This document shows positions 37,734 through 46,036 of a DNA stretch of 64,000 nucleotides, one piece after another. The position numbers were made by a program, and so were the translations under genes. The stretch's first letter is position 1. Each line of letters begins with the position of its first letter. Below the pieces are notes generated by a model. It did no database searches. It was not told the DNA's origin and was given only the letters and a program-made list of their open reading frames with translations. Source of the DNA: JACOMY01 sp046233115 (GTDB taxonomy: Bacteria; Pseudomonadota; Alphaproteobacteria; Kiloniellales; JACOMY01); assembly GCA_046233115.1 (NCBI GenBank), contig JBJXHM010000009.1:216638-280637 (forward strand). Reading direction: 5' to 3'.

Positions 37734-38237
37734 TTAATCATTTAAAGAATTAGTATTCCTTAAGATTTCTCTAATTCCCTTGTGTTCGGTAACAGGTGGA
37801 TTTGAAAAATATGCTCTTACATCAAAATTTGGATCAATTAACTCTATCATTTCGAAATCTTCTCTGATTATAAGACGAAATCCCTCTCTGTTTTGAACGG
37901 CCGTCTTGAAATTTTCATAAGTTTCCAGTGTAAAATCGGCATCTCCAAGCTCTACCCGTGTAGGGTCAAATTTTCTAACCTTAAATACTTCCAGCGTTCC
38001 TGCCGACGTTAAAATTTTTGGCACTACATATACTGGACCGGTCTTTGTATTGTTTGCTAGTATGCCGCTAGATGAAACAGATTTGTTCATAGATTCAAAA
38101 TCATCATCGTTTTTGCTAAAATAACAACAATATCCTACAACTGAATTGAACTCTCCAGCATGTTTGATCCGGAGGTTGTTAGACATTTCTACTATTTTTT
38201 TGGCTATTTCTATATATTTCTTGCTCAGCGTGTTCAT
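37734..38237 (-). CDS. Hypothetical protein
   Basis: A 167-residue AT-rich gene with no family I recognise. The N-terminal helix MNTLSKKYIEIAKKIVEMSNNL is followed by mixed alpha/beta sequence and an acidic C-terminal half. ATG at 38237 has GGAG six bases before it; an ATG five codons earlier (38252) lacks a site. It is 67 bases upstream of WbqC in the same direction, so the two may be one unit. Confidence 0.55.
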   Translation of the reverse strand: MNTLSKKYIEIAKKIVEMSNNLRIKHAGEFNSVVGYCCYFSKNDDDFESMNKSVSSSGILANNTKTGPVYVVPKILTSAGTLEVFKVRKFDPTRVELGDADFTLETYENFKTAVQNREGFRLIIREDFEMIELIDPNFDVRAYFSNPPVTEHKGIREILRNTNSLND

Positions 38238-38252
38238 TTTTTTCTCCGTCAT

Positions 38253-38663
38253 ACTGAAATTATTCTTTTTATCTGTTTTTTGTCCATCAGCCTGCTGCCG
38301 CCCACAGTGAACGATTCAAGCCAATTCCATGATAGTCTGCTCCATCACATCTCACGTGTCCTCACTACCATTGATAAGGTAACAGTTGGACATCTACATC
38401 GCAACCCTCAGCTAAGAATGTGTCGCGACCGCGTGAGTTGCTAGCTCTTGCCTTGACCGACGAGTATTAGCAGTGTCCATCTAACCAATGCGCTCGACCC
38501 AGCTGCTATCCGGCCAGCTTCATGTGCTACTCGGTACGGCACCATCCTTCGTGGTTTCGCGTCGCGAGGGGCGGTCCAATTTAGACGGGCATTCAAGTGC
38601 TCCTAACCCATACGCCATCAGGGCACGACCGGCAGCAGGGCTATGGCGGATAAAACAGTGGTG
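38253..38663. other. Non-coding stretch
   Basis: No open frame with protein-like composition on either strand. The AT-rich left part is probably the promoter of the unknown gene. The composition changes to GC-rich near 38480, marking the border between AT-rich cargo and the mobility genes. Confidence 0.4.
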
Positions 38664-38694
38664 GGGTGACCGGGTTGTGCACACCCGGTCACCC
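38664..38694 (-). terminator. Hairpin downstream of alpA
   Basis: A 12-bp perfect stem GGGTGACCGGGT with its complement around seven bases, 10 bases beyond the alpA stop. On the minus strand a TTTT follows after about eight bases, so termination is plausible but not textbook. Confidence 0.5.
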
Positions 38695-38704
38695 TGGCTC
38701 CTTT

Positions 38705-38902
38705 TCAGGAGTGTCGGTCAGGTGCTTCGCGGCGATCGAGCCTCGATTGGAGCCAGTCCAGCACCTCCTCCTCAACCCATCCCACTCTGTTCGGGCCAAG
38801 CTGAACCCGCTTGGGGAATTCGCCTGCCTTTTCCAGCCGTGCGACATGCTGGGGCGAGTACAGGACCAGCTCCTTCAGCTGGCGCTTTGAAAGTATCCTC
38901 AT
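38705..38902 (-). CDS. AlpA-family DNA-binding regulator
   Basis: A 65-residue MerR-like helix-turn-helix protein: LSKRQLKELVLYSPQHVARLEKAGEFPKRVQLG then VGWVEEEVLDWLQSRL. AlpA proteins act as excisionase or integrase activators in P4-like islands, which fits the integrase at 31551. The ATG at 38902 follows CTGGAGG; the frame continues upstream without support. Confidence 0.82.
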   Translation of the reverse strand: MRILSKRQLKELVLYSPQHVARLEKAGEFPKRVQLGPNRVGWVEEEVLDWLQSRLDRREAPDRHS

Positions 38903-39141
38903 CACGATGCCTCCAGAAGAGGGAGCATCGCGACGCCCCGGTTTCGACAAACCTCCGAGGGACGACGATCCTACCAGCCCAGGATCAGGTTGGCGAGATC
39001 GCGTCGCTGGCGGCAGTTTTTGCGGGCGCCAGGGCGGGCGAGACCGCCCGTCACGATGCGCCAAGGCATGTGCCGCCTGTATCCCCATATTCGGGCTCGA
39101 CCGATCCCCAGACATAGGGGAACATTTCGACTCATTCCGCA

Positions 39142-39290
39142 CCACAGTCGTCAGGCGTCCCGCCATGACTTCACCTGTCTCATGCTGCCTTACGGACAGC
39201 ACGGAGCCGCCCACGCGCGCGCGATGTCCTTGAACACGCGCGCGGGGGTGAGACAGGTGAAGTCATGGCCTTCCGGCCAGACGACTGTGG
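39142..39290. repeat. 149-bp inverted-repeat region, candidate oriT or replication origin
   Basis: A perfect 21-bp inverted repeat (39162-39182 with 39249-39269) is flanked by a second perfect 11-bp arm pair, CCACAGTCGTC (39142-39152) and GACGACTGTGG (39280-39290). The centre holds two CGCGCGCG blocks. It lies 200 bases upstream of the DNA-transfer ATPase gene. The 587 bases between alpA and that gene otherwise hold no convincing gene; a TATAAT occurs at 39383-39388. Confidence 0.6.
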
Positions 39291-39489
39291 GCGGTGCCGT
39301 TCCCTGCGGGAGCCAGGTGGGCACCGTTCCGGTGGAGACCTGAAGCTCCACCGGCAGCATGAGACCGCGGCCGACAAGCCGGTATAATGGGAGAGGACAG
39401 TTCATTCGATGACGGCGACGTGACACGTCCCGCGCTTCTCCCACCGCAAGAGGCATGCGCGGTGGCTTGGCGCGCCGCCTTCACCGACC

Positions 39490-40764
39490 ATGAACCTCGG
39501 CCTCGAAAAGCAGTTCGATCCCGCCATCCGTGACTATCACTTGCGACCGGTTGTGAACGACCGGCGCTTTTCCCATACCTGGGCGATCGGCAAGACCGGA
39601 GTGGGGAAGTCGACCGCGCTGGTGCGCTGGGCGATCGAGGATGTCCTCGCCGGCGAGGGCCTCGCATTCTTCGATCCGCACGGCGACGCTGCCGAGGAGA
39701 TCCTTCGACATGTTCCGCGCGCCAGGCGCGCGGACGTCGTCTACCTGAACCCGTCCGAGCTCTGCATCGGCTACAATCCCTTTCACCGGGTTCCCAACGA
39801 GAGAAGAGCCTTTGTCGCCTCCGCGCTGACCGACGGCATCAAGGCGGCCTGGGGCTATGAAGGCGTGGCGACGCCGGTGCTCGATCAGATGCTGTTCAAC
39901 GGTGCGCGGGCGATGATGGACATGCCCGGCGGCACCTTGATCGGATTGAAGTTCCTGCTGAGCGATGCGGCCTACCGAAAGCGCGTCATCGGCCACATCC
40001 AAGATCCCCTGATCCGAGAGTTCTGGGCGGTCGAGTTCGAGCAGCACATGACCGAGCGCGAGCGGCGCGAACGCACGCTCTCGACCCTCAACAAGCTGGG
40101 CGCACTGATCGCTGACCCTGCCGTGCGTCGCATGATCGGCCAGCCGAAGTCGGCGATCGATCTCGCAGCCATCCTGAGAGAAGGGAAGGTGCTGATCGTC
40201 TCTCTGCCGCAGGGTGACCTTGGGGTGGAGAAGTCGGCACTCGTGGGTTCGCTGCTGATGAGCCAGTTGCATGTCGCCGCCCTTTCGCGAGGAGACGATC
40301 GCCGCCCCTTCCACATCTATGCCGACGAGTGCCACCACTTCGCACCTGGAGCGCTCTCAGAGATGCTGTCCGGTGTGCGCAAGTTCGGCATCTCCCTGGT
40401 TCTGGCCAACCAGTACCTGGAGCAGCTACCGCGGAAGCTCCGCGCCGCACTGATCGGCTCGGCCGGCACAATCGTCGCCTTCCGCATCGGTGCACTGGAC
40501 GCTCCCTGGATCGAGCCGGAGTTCCGTCTGCAGCGGGACGACGACACCCTCTGTGAGCTGCCACCCTACACCGCCTACGCCCGCACCGGCACGCAGACGC
40601 ACAGGCTCACCATGCCGGAGATCACGGCGAAGGCATTTCCGAGCGCGGCGGGCAAGATGAAGAACCTCTGCCGGCAAAGTTACGCAGCTGACCGCGACGA
40701 GGTCGATCGCCGGATCGAGCGGTTCGTCTCACTGAGCAAGTCTCACGGCATGAAGAAGGCATAG
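39490..40764 (+). CDS. DNA-transfer/translocation ATPase (TraD/VirD4-HerA-like)
   Basis: P-loop ATPase of 424 residues. Walker A is AIGKTGVGKSTALVRWA, GEGLAFFDPHGDAAEEIL follows, and Walker B is FHIYADECHHFAP. A sensor-like LANQYLEQLPRKLRAAL lies near the end. This is the layout of type IV coupling proteins without the membrane anchor. It begins a plus-strand block with a membrane protein, a second ATPase and a replication-relaxation protein, which suggests DNA mobilisation or element replication. No ribosome site is obvious at the ATG. Confidence 0.8.
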   Translation: MNLGLEKQFDPAIRDYHLRPVVNDRRFSHTWAIGKTGVGKSTALVRWAIEDVLAGEGLAFFDPHGDAAEEILRHVPRARRADVVYLNPSELCIGYNPFHRVPNERRAFVASALTDGIKAAWGYEGVATPVLDQMLFNGARAMMDMPGGTLIGLKFLLSDAAYRKRVIGHIQDPLIREFWAVEFEQHMTERERRERTLSTLNKLGALIADPAVRRMIGQPKSAIDLAAILREGKVLIVSLPQGDLGVEKSALVGSLLMSQLHVAALSRGDDRRPFHIYADECHHFAPGALSEMLSGVRKFGISLVLANQYLEQLPRKLRAALIGSAGTIVAFRIGALDAPWIEPEFRLQRDDDTLCELPPYTAYARTGTQTHRLTMPEITAKAFPSAAGKMKNLCRQSYAADRDEVDRRIERFVSLSKSHGMKKA

Positions 40765-40869
40765 AGCTCGGCACCTTCGGAGCTCAGGTTGGCTCATAAC
40801 CACTTGACGTCTCACGCAAGAATTGTTCCGATCTGAAAAAAGATGCCGTGATCGTCATTCAGAGGGGGG

Positions 40870-41400
40870 ATGACCATGAAGCTGCTGTTCAGAAGAGAAC
40901 AGACATCCGGCCGCGTCGGGCGAATCGGCCGCGTTCAGTTCAAGCTTTGGGCGCAACTGGATCGCGACGCCGATGAAAATGAGATCATCAAGCGCTACCG
41001 ATTTGACGAGGCTGTACTGATTGAAGCCATTCAGCCGACCCTGATCCGCAACACCCTTTTGATCGCAATCGGCTCTTTCGCTGTAGCCTTCTTTGCGTTT
41101 GGATTGGCTCTGGGCATGACCTATGGCGGTCTCTTGGCCATCTGTACCGGTTTGGCCGGTGGATACTGGTGGTTCCACGAAAAGCGCGAGACCATCTATG
41201 TCCGCGACCTGCTGCATGGTCGCTACTTCTCCTGCCCGAGCGTGATCGAGCTTGCCCGCAAAGAGGCCTGGCTTCGTGTTGTCACTTCCTTCCTCCGGCA
41301 GGTCATGGAAAGCGCGAAGCATTGGGACGGCACCGAGGCCTCCGAGATCGAAGCCCTGCCAAAAGCTGAGGCCAGACTCGTGATGCTGAGAGGCCTGTGA
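40870..41400 (+). CDS. Two-helix membrane protein of the mobility block
   Basis: A 176-residue protein with two adjacent helices (LLIAIGSFAVAFFAFGLALGM and YGGLLAICTGLAGGYWW). Charged regions lie on both sides. Its stop overlaps the next ATPase start (GTGA), so it is coupled to it and may be the membrane anchor missing from these ATPases. An ATG two codons downstream is an alternative start. Family not recognised. Confidence 0.65.
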   Translation: MTMKLLFRREQTSGRVGRIGRVQFKLWAQLDRDADENEIIKRYRFDEAVLIEAIQPTLIRNTLLIAIGSFAVAFFAFGLALGMTYGGLLAICTGLAGGYWWFHEKRETIYVRDLLHGRYFSCPSVIELARKEAWLRVVTSFLRQVMESAKHWDGTEASEIEALPKAEARLVMLRGL

Positions 41401-43592
41401 TCCATTTTGCGGCCCGCGTCCACGCCTTCGCCCATGGGCTCTTCCGCCCAAAGGACGAGGTCCTAACGCGCGAGGTTTTCGACCGCACGGTCGCTCTCTT
41501 CCGCCGGCATAAACTTGACAGCGAGGAGCAACGGGCATCCTTTGCTGCCGAGCTGGCCGACGAGGTGCTTGAACGCTGCGGCCATGAGCCAGGCGACGAT
41601 GAGCGCCGCGCCTTCGTCTTGCTGCTGACCCGGCTTCTCGACTACGAAGAGATGTTCGTTCTGCCGCGCATCGACTGGACGGAACGACGATCGGTATCCG
41701 AGTGGTGGGCGCTACGTGACTCCCTCGATGTTCAGCGCGGTTTTCTCGACGACTTTGACAAGACACGAGAGCTGCTAATCCTCGCTCTCTGCACCTGCTG
41801 CGACCCGGTGTGGCGGGCGACACCGACGCCTGCGCAAGGTGCCGAAGACGACGTGACCGTCCCGACCTTGCGCATTCGTGCACTCCCTGGGCTGCCGAAA
41901 ATCGTCGAGACGATCGCGGTGACGCCCTTCAATGATGAGCTCGACAGGGCCGGTCTTTTCGCCAGGCATCGTGACCGGCTGGAGCGCAACCTCGTCGCAG
42001 CGTCCGGCGGCAATCCCGGCGACCCCAAGGCTTTCAACCGCGCTCCGCGGCTGCCGACCAAATCGGACATCCGCAATCCCGAGGAGCTGGTCGAGACCTA
42101 CCTCGGAGGAACACCGCTCTCCGATCTCTTCGACGGCACGATTGACGTCACCATCCCGGCGAGCGCCCGCTTCGAGCATCATCACATCGTCGCCGGTTCC
42201 GGTCACGGTAAGTCGCAGACCTTGCAGTATCTCATTGCCGAGGATCTGAAGGCCGTCGAGAGGGGAGAGCGCTCCGTCGTCGTGATCGACAGCCAGGGCG
42301 ACCTCATCCGGAACGTCGCGAGCCTGAAGTGCTTTGCCCCTGGCGAGCTGTTGCATGACAGGATCGTGCTGATCGATCCGACCGACGTCGAGTATCCCAT
42401 GTCGCTGAACCTCTTCGACGTGGGCCTCGATCGCCTTGATCGCTACTCGCAGCTGGATCGTGAGCGGCTGACCAATTCGATCCTGGAACTCTACGACTTC
42501 GTGCTGGGCTCCCTGCTGGCCGCCGAGATGACCCAGAAGCAAAACGTCATCTTCCGCTACGTCACGCGGCTGATGCTGCATATCCCCGACGCGACCATCC
42601 AGACTCTGCGCCAGCTGATGGAGCCGGGATCGAACGTGCGCTTCGCTGAGCACATCGCAAAGCTGACCGGCACCGCGCGGCACTTCTTCGATACTGAGTT
42701 CATGTCCAAGGAGTTCGAGCAGACCAAGCGCCAGGTGCTGCGCCGCCTCTGGGGTATCCTCGAAAACCAGACCTTCGAGCGGATGTTCTCGCATCCGCGC
42801 TCGAAGCTCGACCTCTTTGCCGAGATGAACGCCGGCAAGGTGATCTTGATCAACACCGCGAAGGATCTGCTGAAGGAGCAGGGGACTGAGATCTTCGGGC
42901 GGTTCTTCATCGCGCTGATCGCACAGGCAGCGCAGGAGCGCGCGACCCTGCCTGAGCGGAAGCGTACCCCGACCTTCGTCTACATCGACGAGGCGGCCGA
43001 CTATTTCGACCGGAACATCGGGATCATCCTGGCCCAGGCGCGCAAGTTCAACGTCGGCATGGTGCTGGCGCACCAGTATCTGGGCCAGCTGGAGCCGAAG
43101 CTGCAGGAGGCATTCGCCGCCAACACCTCGATCAAGTTCGCCGGCGGTGTGTCCAATCGCGACGCCCGCGCACTGGCGCCGATGCTCGGCTGCGAAGCTG
43201 AACTGATCGAATCCCAACCCAAGCTCAGCTTCGCCGCGTTGATCCGTGGGGTGACGCAAGGTGCCCTGCCGCTGCAGTTTCCCTACGGTCATCTTGAAGA
43301 CTTGCCGACGATGACCCGTGACGAGCAGGCGGAGCTCCGCAAGGCTATGCGGGCGCACTACGCCGTTCACTACAGCGAACTCAATGGCGACGGAGAAAGG
43401 GCCGATCGCGAGGACGTGGCGAAGGACGCAGCGGACACTGCGGGACCAGAGGGCGCCAGTTCCGACGGGGAGACCGCGACCAAGTCCAAGCCGTCACGCT
43501 CTGGAGGTAAGAAGTCATCGCCTAAGCCCCCGAGTGACAAGCACAATGACGACCCGGACGACGCGGATACCAGCACCAAGCCTGATTGGTAG
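41397..43592 (+). CDS. Large DNA-transfer ATPase (TraG/HerA-like) with disordered tail
   Basis: A 731-residue P-loop ATPase with GTG start overlapping the upstream stop. An N-terminal region of about 240 residues of unknown fold precedes Walker A IVAGSGHGKSQTLQYLI and VVVIDSQGDLIRN. Walker B is TFVYIDEAADYFDRN, followed by VLAHQYLGQLEPKLQEAF. The last 60 residues are Asp/Ser/Lys-rich and disordered. It is a paralogue of the ATPase at 39490 in its motor core. Two such motors around a small membrane protein suggest a minimal DNA-pumping unit. Confidence 0.82.
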   Translation: MIHFAARVHAFAHGLFRPKDEVLTREVFDRTVALFRRHKLDSEEQRASFAAELADEVLERCGHEPGDDERRAFVLLLTRLLDYEEMFVLPRIDWTERRSVSEWWALRDSLDVQRGFLDDFDKTRELLILALCTCCDPVWRATPTPAQGAEDDVTVPTLRIRALPGLPKIVETIAVTPFNDELDRAGLFARHRDRLERNLVAASGGNPGDPKAFNRAPRLPTKSDIRNPEELVETYLGGTPLSDLFDGTIDVTIPASARFEHHHIVAGSGHGKSQTLQYLIAEDLKAVERGERSVVVIDSQGDLIRNVASLKCFAPGELLHDRIVLIDPTDVEYPMSLNLFDVGLDRLDRYSQLDRERLTNSILELYDFVLGSLLAAEMTQKQNVIFRYVTRLMLHIPDATIQTLRQLMEPGSNVRFAEHIAKLTGTARHFFDTEFMSKEFEQTKRQVLRRLWGILENQTFERMFSHPRSKLDLFAEMNAGKVILINTAKDLLKEQGTEIFGRFFIALIAQAAQERATLPERKRTPTFVYIDEAADYFDRNIGIILAQARKFNVGMVLAHQYLGQLEPKLQEAFAANTSIKFAGGVSNRDARALAPMLGCEAELIESQPKLSFAALIRGVTQGALPLQFPYGHLEDLPTMTRDEQAELRKAMRAHYAVHYSELNGDGERADREDVAKDAADTAGPEGASSDGETATKSKPSRSGGKKSSPKPPSDKHNDDPDDADTSTKPDW

Positions 43593-43614
43593 GCGGGGAT
43601 GCTAGAATAGCGAG

Positions 43615-44592
43615 ATGGACGCCACAGGAACCTATGATGCCATTCAACGCCGCCGCCGCGATCGGCCCCTTTCGACCGGCAAGCGTGTAACACCCCAGGA
43701 GCGTGACCTTCTGTGGTTCCAGGCCTTGCATCGCCATGGGCCGCTGTCCTCGACCTACCTTCATGCCTTCTCGCGGCATCTCCGGCGCAATGAGAAGCGC
43801 GCCCGTGACCGCCTGACCGACCTCTTCAACGAAGACCGGACGCCACACGGCGGCGCCTATCTCACGCGACCGATCCAGCAGTTCCGTACGTTTGACGCAC
43901 GCTATCAGGATCTGGTCTACGAACTCGGCGCGCCGGCCGAGCAGGCGCTGAAGGAGAAGGGCCTCTGGAGCGACCACGCGCCGGCACCTAGTGGCCCCTG
44001 GACGCACCGCTACATGGTGAGCGCCATCACCGCTTCGATCGAGATTGCCACTCTCTCAGATCCCACTTTGACCTACATCCCGCAGGAGGCAATCCTGGCG
44101 CGATCTGGCGCCACGCTGCGTCATCCGGTGCCTTTTGAGAACCCGGTAACCGGGAAGGAGGAGACCCGTGACCTCATCCCCGATGCGCTATTCGGGCTGG
44201 AGTATGCGACGCCCCAGGGCAAAGCCTATCGCTTTTTTGTCGTCGAAGCCGACCGGGCGACCGAGCCATCACGCGCGTCAACCTTCAATCGCAAGAGCCA
44301 TCTCCGCAACATATTGCAATACCGCAACTACGTCGGCCGCGGCCTATACAAGGATCACCTCGGGCTCACTGCTGGCATGCTGGTGCTGAACGTGACCACC
44401 ACGGTGGCCACCATGGAGAAGATGATCGACCTTTGCGGTGAGGTGTCCGAAGGGCGCGGCAACAGCTACATGTTGTTCCGCACGGCCGAGGCCTTTGGAG
44501 GATACTTCAAACCGCCGAAGGTGCTTGATGAGCTTCTCAAGTTGCCTTGGACCCGGGCGGGCTCTACCGATTTCAGCTGTGATCGTCGATGA
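43615..44592 (+). CDS. Replication-relaxation family protein
   Basis: A 325-residue protein resembling the replication-relaxation family. The N-terminal winged-helix-like part is TPQERDLLWFQALHRHGPLSSTYLHAF. A later nuclease-like core has IPDALFGLEY, FFVVEADRATEP and a following NILQYRNYV, which resembles a restriction-endonuclease fold. It directly follows the ATPase and may nick or bind the element DNA. A TAGAAT stands six bases before the ATG with no ribosome site, so a leaderless transcript is possible. Confidence 0.7.
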   Translation: MDATGTYDAIQRRRRDRPLSTGKRVTPQERDLLWFQALHRHGPLSSTYLHAFSRHLRRNEKRARDRLTDLFNEDRTPHGGAYLTRPIQQFRTFDARYQDLVYELGAPAEQALKEKGLWSDHAPAPSGPWTHRYMVSAITASIEIATLSDPTLTYIPQEAILARSGATLRHPVPFENPVTGKEETRDLIPDALFGLEYATPQGKAYRFFVVEADRATEPSRASTFNRKSHLRNILQYRNYVGRGLYKDHLGLTAGMLVLNVTTTVATMEKMIDLCGEVSEGRGNSYMLFRTAEAFGGYFKPPKVLDELLKLPWTRAGSTDFSCDRR

Positions 44593-44862
44593 TCGCCTTC
44601 ATCATCGATGCCTTTGTCAATGCCGACTCACTTCAACTTTTGAATACCGTCAGACTTGGAAGGTAGTTTCACGAGCCGTCAGCTCCGGTCCGTTGGACAT
44701 TGCGGGAGCTGAAAGCGGCGATCCGCGATCTCCTGAACACGGTCAACGTCAAGGCCCGCCACACCAGTCATAGCGGTGCCGGACGGTGAATGCCCCAACA
44801 TGTGGTTGACGCCCCCCAGCCGCGTACCCATATCAAAGGGCCGATATCGAAAGGGGCAGGAA

Positions 44863-46029
44863 ATGCCGGCTTCAACCACCTTTTTCCCCGTGTCCAACGG
44901 CGACATGACCCTCATCCGCCTGGACAACGGCCAGACCATTATCATCGACCTCAATATCCGCGGCGCCGCCGACGATGACGACGACGACACGCCCGATGTG
45001 GCGTCGGACCTGCGGGACCGGCTCAAGCGCGACAAGCAGGGGCGCCTGTATGTGGACGCGTTCCTGCTCAGCCATCCCGATCAGGACCACATCACCGGGC
45101 TGCGCAACCACTTCCATCTCGGCCCGCCGGGCGAATGGTCGAATGATGAGGACAAGATTTTCATCCGGGAAATGTGGTCCTCGCCCATCGTCTTCCGGCG
45201 CGCGAGCCCGAACCACACGCTGTGCGATGACGCCAAGGCGTGGGCGAAGGAGGCGCGCCGCCGCGTTGCCCTGTTCCGCGAGGACGGGTTTGACACAGCC
45301 GAAGGCGACCGCATCCTCATCATGGGCGAGGACGTGGACGGTAAGACCGACGACATTCCAGGTATCGTCGTCAAGCTCGACGATATCTTCTCGGCGTGCA
45401 ACCGCGCCGAGGACGGCGCGTTCGAAGCCCGACTGCTTGGGCCGCTAACCGCCGCGGATGACGAAGAGAAAGAAGAGCTGGAGAAGAACGACTCCTCGGT
45501 CATCCTGCGCTTTGCGCTCGCGGGCGGCGGCGTGAGCGACAAATGTCGGTTCCTGACCGGCGGCGATGCCGGCGTGGCCATCTGGAAACGGCTGTGGCAG
45601 CGCCATGGCAAGAAGAACGCCGACTGGCTGACCTACGATCTGCTGCAAACGCCGCACCATTGCTCATGGCGGAGCCTAAGCTTCGATCGCTGGAGCGAGC
45701 TTGGCGAAAAGGTCAAGGTTGACCCGGACGCGCGCAACGCGCTGTCGCAGACCTGCAAGGGCGCGGTTATCGTCGCCAGCTCAAAGCCAATCAAGAAGGA
45801 TGACGACAACCCGCCGCACGAGCGGGCCAAGCGCGAATACAACGACATCCTCGGCGGCGATAGCGAGCGTTTTTACTGCACCGACGAATACTGGGCCGAC
45901 GAGAACCAGTCGCTCGAATTCGAGATCAAGGCGAGCGGCATCACGCGCAAGCTCGCCAAGGCCGCCGCCCTCGCGGCGCCGGCGCTCGGCATCGGGGCAA
46001 CGGCGGCGCACGCCCGTCCGCACGGCTAA
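44863..46029 (+). CDS. Metallo-beta-lactamase-fold hydrolase of the E2-E1-JAB cassette
   Basis: A 388-residue MBL-fold protein of the ComEC-like group. It starts TFFPVSNGDMTLIRLDNGQTIIIDL. The metal-binding motif is LLSHPDQDHITGL (His71, Asp73, Asp75, His76, an HxDxDH variant). Later metal-site residues are plausible in LTGGDAGVAIW and LQTPHHCSWRS. The last 25 residues are Ala/Gly-rich, hydrophobic and likely flexible, and end in a C-terminal Gly (ATAAHARPHG). This recalls CD-NTase tails that Cap2 joins to targets in type II CBASS. ATG at 44863 is preceded by GGGGCAGG. It lies seven bases before the E2-E1-JAB gene. Confidence 0.82.
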   Translation: MPASTTFFPVSNGDMTLIRLDNGQTIIIDLNIRGAADDDDDDTPDVASDLRDRLKRDKQGRLYVDAFLLSHPDQDHITGLRNHFHLGPPGEWSNDEDKIFIREMWSSPIVFRRASPNHTLCDDAKAWAKEARRRVALFREDGFDTAEGDRILIMGEDVDGKTDDIPGIVVKLDDIFSACNRAEDGAFEARLLGPLTAADDEEKEELEKNDSSVILRFALAGGGVSDKCRFLTGGDAGVAIWKRLWQRHGKKNADWLTYDLLQTPHHCSWRSLSFDRWSELGEKVKVDPDARNALSQTCKGAVIVASSKPIKKDDDNPPHERAKREYNDILGGDSERFYCTDEYWADENQSLEFEIKASGITRKLAKAAALAAPALGIGATAAHARPHG

Positions 46030-46036
46030 TCCCTTC

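Noticed and set aside
44593..44862. Small gene between the relaxation protein and the MBL gene
   Set aside because: Several short frames exist but none has a ribosome site or a recognisable pattern; in particular I saw no ubiquitin-like or CD-NTase fragment there.
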